A stretch of 8,120 bases of DNA from an uncultured Clostridia bacterium (GTDB taxonomy: Bacteria; Bacillota; Clostridia; Acetivibrionales; CALMWN01). The notes under the pieces were generated by a model, which had not been told where the DNA came from, did no database searches, and was given only the letters and a program-made list of their open reading frames with translations. This document shows positions 6,361 to 8,120 of this stretch, one piece after another (the first letter of the stretch is position 1; every line of letters begins with the position of its first letter). The DNA lies in contig CALMWN010000495.1 in the NCBI GenBank assembly GCA_937873555.1, positions 1 to 8,120 of the forward strand, given 5' to 3'. The position numbers were made by a program, and so were the translations under genes.

Positions 6361-6380
6361 TAATATTAACGTTAATATTA
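6361..6380. promoter_or_regulatory. Perfect 20-bp palindrome centred on CG, candidate LacI-type operator
   Basis: TAATATTAACGTTAATATTA is its own reverse complement, with centre between 6370 and 6371. A central CG is typical of LacI-family operators, where a hinge leucine inserts at that step. It lies about 55 bases upstream of the lacI-type promoter and also upstream of the divergent HupE-like gene. Its half-site agrees at 7 of 10 positions with the palindrome before the solute-binding-protein gene (7564-7587). Confidence 0.55.
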
Positions 6381-6432
6381 AGTTGATTATTCATACAACA
6401 AAACCTGATATATCGTATAACAGTCAAATTTC

Positions 6433-6460
6433 TTGCATACCAGACGGATTATGTTAGTAT
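6433..6460 (+). promoter_or_regulatory. Promoter of the LacI-type regulator
   Basis: TTGCAT (6433-6438) and TAGTAT (6455-6460) are 16 bases apart, and TG at 6452-6453 gives an extended -10. Transcription would start near 6467, so the leader is only about 14 bases, beginning almost at the ribosome binding site AAGGAGG (6469-6475). Confidence 0.55.
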
Positions 6461-6480
6461 AAAAAAGCAAGGAGGCCTAT

Positions 6481-7509
6481 ATGTACACACGGCAAAAAGA
6501 TATTGCCAAAAAGACGGGCTTTTCCATAAACACCATATCTCTGGCTCTGCGCGGCAGCAGCCGCATTAGTGAAGAAACCAGGAATATAATCAATCAGGTT
6601 GCAGAAGAACTGAATTACATTCCGAATGATGTTGCGGTTTCTCTGGTAAAAAGAAAAACCAAAACAATAGGTGTTATTCTTACTGAAGTGGCAAATCCGA
6701 TCCTGACATATACAGCTCAGCAAATTGAACAGTGTCTGGCAGCAAAAGGCTACACGATGGTATTGATGACCACAAGGCACAACCAGGCTAATGAGGCAAA
6801 GGCTCTTGATTTGCTTATAGCACGGCGTGTTGACGGCATACTTATGTATCCAGTCATGCCCTGGAACCTTGACAAGATAGTATCCCTGCGCAAAACGAAC
6901 CACCCTGTTATCCTGCTGGGCTTTGGTGAATATTCTTCTCCGGTAGATGCAGTCTATGTGGACAAAGCCAAAGGAGCGTTCAAAGCGGTTGAACACCTTG
7001 CCAGACTGGGCCATAAAGAAATTGTGTTTATTAATGACGGAGCGGCGGGCGCCAGTGAAAAACTCAAGGGTTATAAGGCGGCATTGGAAGAGTGGGGCTT
7101 GAGGTATGAGCCGGAACTCATCATAAAGCCCAACGGCTTCGGATATGAGAACGGATACAATGCTGCAGCCAGAATTTTTGAGAAAAAAAGGCCTACTGCG
7201 ATATTTGCATCAATGGACTATCTGGCGCTTGGTGCACTGCGCTGGTGTATAAAAAATGGTCTGGATGTTCCGGGTGATGTTGCAATAGTCGGCTCGGATG
7301 ACATTGAGGCTGCAAGATTCTCAGAGGTGCCTCTGACTACCGTCAACTATCCTGTTGGCAAAGTTACACTGCAGGCTACAGATCTTCTTTTCAAGTTACT
7401 TTCATCAAACAGTAAACTGGACTCGATCGAACCCCAAAAAATCATAATAGAACCCAACTTGGTAATCCGTGAATCTTGCGGGGCAAAAATGAAAAAAGAC
7501 AGTTTATAG
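6481..7509 (+). CDS. LacI-family transcriptional regulator
   Basis: 342-residue sugar-responsive regulator, the usual length. An N-terminal helix-turn-helix spans residues 3-49 (R-Q-K-D-I-A-K-K-T-G-F-S then I-N-T-I-S-L-A-L-R-G). A hinge follows at about 50-58 with L55, the residue that normally inserts at the central CG of the operator. The periplasmic-binding-protein-like effector domain starts at T-I-G-V-I-L near residue 62. Family marks include R-R-V-D-G-I-L in the middle, then S-M-D-Y-L-A-L-G-A-L, and V-G-S-D-D-I-E with P-L-T-T-V near the C-terminus. The ribosome binding site AAGGAGG ends five bases before the ATG. Directly downstream is a carbohydrate ABC solute-binding protein, so it most likely represses that uptake operon and perhaps itself through the two CG-centred palindromes. 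The effector sugar cannot be read from the sequence. Confidence 0.94.
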   Translation: MYTRQKDIAKKTGFSINTISLALRGSSRISEETRNIINQVAEELNYIPNDVAVSLVKRKTKTIGVILTEVANPILTYTAQQIEQCLAAKGYTMVLMTTRHNQANEAKALDLLIARRVDGILMYPVMPWNLDKIVSLRKTNHPVILLGFGEYSSPVDAVYVDKAKGAFKAVEHLARLGHKEIVFINDGAAGASEKLKGYKAALEEWGLRYEPELIIKPNGFGYENGYNAAARIFEKKRPTAIFASMDYLALGALRWCIKNGLDVPGDVAIVGSDDIEAARFSEVPLTTVNYPVGKVTLQATDLLFKLLSSNSKLDSIEPQKIIIEPNLVIRESCGAKMKKDSL

Positions 7510-7535
7510 CACGTATGTATCTTATTATAAAAAAG

Positions 7536-7543
7536 AAAGGAGG
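7536..7543 (+). other. Ribosome-binding-site-like sequence with no gene behind it
   Basis: AAAGGAGG is a near-perfect anti-Shine-Dalgarno match 26 bases after the lacI stop. The only start codon at suitable distance, GTG at 7546-7548, is followed at once by TAA. It may be a remnant of a lost start, a start-stop element, or chance. Confidence 0.25.
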
Positions 7544-7551
7544 CAGTGTAA

Positions 7552-7580
7552 TTACCTGATATCATTTGTATTATCGATAA
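7552..7580 (+). promoter_or_regulatory. Candidate promoter of the sugar ABC transporter operon
   Basis: TTACCT (7552-7557) and GATAAT (7575-7580) are 17 bases apart. The -35 is poor and the -10 good. The -10 and part of the spacer lie inside the palindrome at 7564-7587, so a repressor bound there would occlude polymerase. Another possible -10, TAGTAT at 7587-7592, has no good -35. Confidence 0.35.
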
Positions 7581-7587
7581 TACAAAT
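7564..7587. promoter_or_regulatory. Perfect 24-bp palindrome centred on CG, candidate LacI-type operator
   Basis: The left half is ATTTGTATTATC and the right half is its exact complement, GATAATACAAAT, centred between 7575 and 7576. It sits between the lacI-type gene and the solute-binding-protein gene and overlaps the best -10 for the latter. It has no T-run behind it and no loop, so an operator is more likely than a terminator. The inner half-site TTGTATTATC compares with TAATATTAAC at 6361-6370. Confidence 0.65.
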
Positions 7588-7626
7588 AGTATTGGGATAA
7601 CCCGGCTGAAGGAAGAAATTGTGAAA

Positions 7627-7649
7627 CGCAACAGCTGCAAGTTGTTGCG
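7627..7649 (+). other. Hairpin in the leader of the solute-binding-protein gene
   Basis: CGCAACAGCT (7627-7636) pairs with AGTTGTTGCG (7640-7649), ten pairs with one G-T, around the three-base loop GCA. It ends five bases before the ribosome binding site AAAGGGAGG (7655-7663). Such a hairpin could stabilise the 5' end of an abundant binding-protein message or tune its translation. Confidence 0.5.
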
Positions 7650-7671
7650 AATTCAAAGGGAGGCAGAGACA

Positions 7672-8120
7672 ATGGTAAAGAGAACCTTAGCTTTGATCGT
7701 AGCTGCTCTTATGCTTGTAAGTGCAGCGGGTTGTTCGGGTAACAGTTCATCAGCAACTGCAAAAAGTGACGCTCCAAAACCTGCAGCTAATAAGGAACCG
7801 GTTACTATTACAATATGGATGGGAAGCTGGTGGCAGGACCAGGCACCCAAAGTAGTTGATGCATTCGCCAAGGATAACAAGGATATTAAGCTGAAGATTG
7901 AAACCCTGCCCATAAACGGATATCTGGATAAAGCCATGTCGGCAACACTGGGTGGGAGTCCCCCGGACCTTCTTGACCTTGATGCCACAATGATAGGCTC
8001 CATGGTTGGCAAAAACCTGATACAGCCATGGGATGATTACATAAAGGATCTGGATATCAAGGATTTTGCTCCGGGCATATGGAGTGCAGGTCTTTATAAC
8101 GGAAAGGTATATGCACTGCC
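7672..8120 (+). CDS. Carbohydrate ABC transporter solute-binding lipoprotein (partial, runs off the window)
   Basis: The first 149 codons of an extracellular family 1 solute-binding protein, which captures a sugar outside the membrane and delivers it to an ABC permease. Residues 1-20 form a lipoprotein signal (M-V-K-R, hydrophobic core, V-S-A-A-G) with the lipidated cysteine at C21. A Ser/Ala/Lys/Pro-rich linker follows to about residue 42. The mature domain begins with V-T-I-T-I-W-M-G-S-W-W and continues with V-V-D-A-F-A-K-D and the family's S-P-P-D-L-L-D-L-D and N-G-K-V-Y-A-L-P segments. The start is ATG 7672 with AAAGGGAGG eight bases upstream. An in-frame GTG at 7621 also has AAGGA before it and would add 17 residues. 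The ATG gives the normal lipoprotein N-terminus. LacI-type control is inferred from the adjacent gene and palindrome. The substrate is not identifiable. Confidence 0.92.
   Translation, partial: MVKRTLALIVAALMLVSAAGCSGNSSSATAKSDAPKPAANKEPVTITIWMGSWWQDQAPKVVDAFAKDNKDIKLKIETLPINGYLDKAMSATLGGSPPDLLDLDATMIGSMVGKNLIQPWDDYIKDLDIKDFAPGIWSAGLYNGKVYAL

Noticed and set aside
6454..7014. 186-codon minus-strand frame
   Set aside because: Antisense to the lacI-type gene, whose domains are clear. The reverse product has no known pattern.
7564..7587. 24-bp palindrome read as a terminator of the lacI-type gene
   Set aside because: The stem is almost all A-T, has no natural loop and no T-run follows. An operator explains it better.
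7653..8012. 119-codon minus-strand frame
   Set aside because: Antisense to the solute-binding-protein gene, which has a complete lipoprotein signal and family motifs on the plus strand.

Overview
The window looks like a chromosomal stretch from a Clostridia-type Firmicute. The evidence is AT-rich intergenic DNA, strong AGGAGG-type ribosome binding sites on nearly every gene, a class II (Firmicute-type) galactose-1-phosphate uridylyltransferase, and a cell-surface lipoprotein sugar-binding protein. I cannot name the species. There are no RNA genes, insertion sequences, phage genes or CRISPR arrays in it.

Positions 1-3781 form a galactose block. galT and galK lie on the minus strand as a two-gene Leloir operon (20-base gap). 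An AraC-family regulator is divergent on the plus strand. The 140 bases between the galT and araC start codons hold back-to-back promoter elements, two exact tandem 13-bp repeats and a cre-like site, so the AraC protein is the obvious candidate regulator of galTK and of itself. galE is not in the window.

Positions 3782-5084 hold two small genes of uncertain function that point away from each other. One is a 156-residue protein on the minus strand, possibly related to YflT-type stress proteins. The other is a 126-residue protein on the plus strand whose N-terminal half resembles RemA/DUF370 regulators. The 360 bases between them hold an unusual density of perfect inverted repeats, including two overlapping, mutually exclusive stems directly before the second gene's ribosome binding site.

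Positions 5115-6221 (minus) encode a HupE/UreJ-type six-helix membrane protein. It has a signal peptide and an extracytoplasmic domain carrying an EF-hand-like loop. No hydrogenase or urease gene is nearby.

Positions 6361-8120 are the start of a sugar-uptake locus on the plus strand: a LacI-family regulator followed by the first 149 codons of a lipoprotein solute-binding protein of a carbohydrate ABC transporter, which runs off the end. Perfect palindromes centred on CG lie before both genes and agree at 7 of 10 half-site positions, which suggests one operator family read by this LacI protein. The permease genes presumably follow outside the window.

I see no wholly new multi-gene system. The observations most worth following are the LacI operator pair, the structured leader of the RemA-like gene, and the tandem repeats in the gal divergent promoter.
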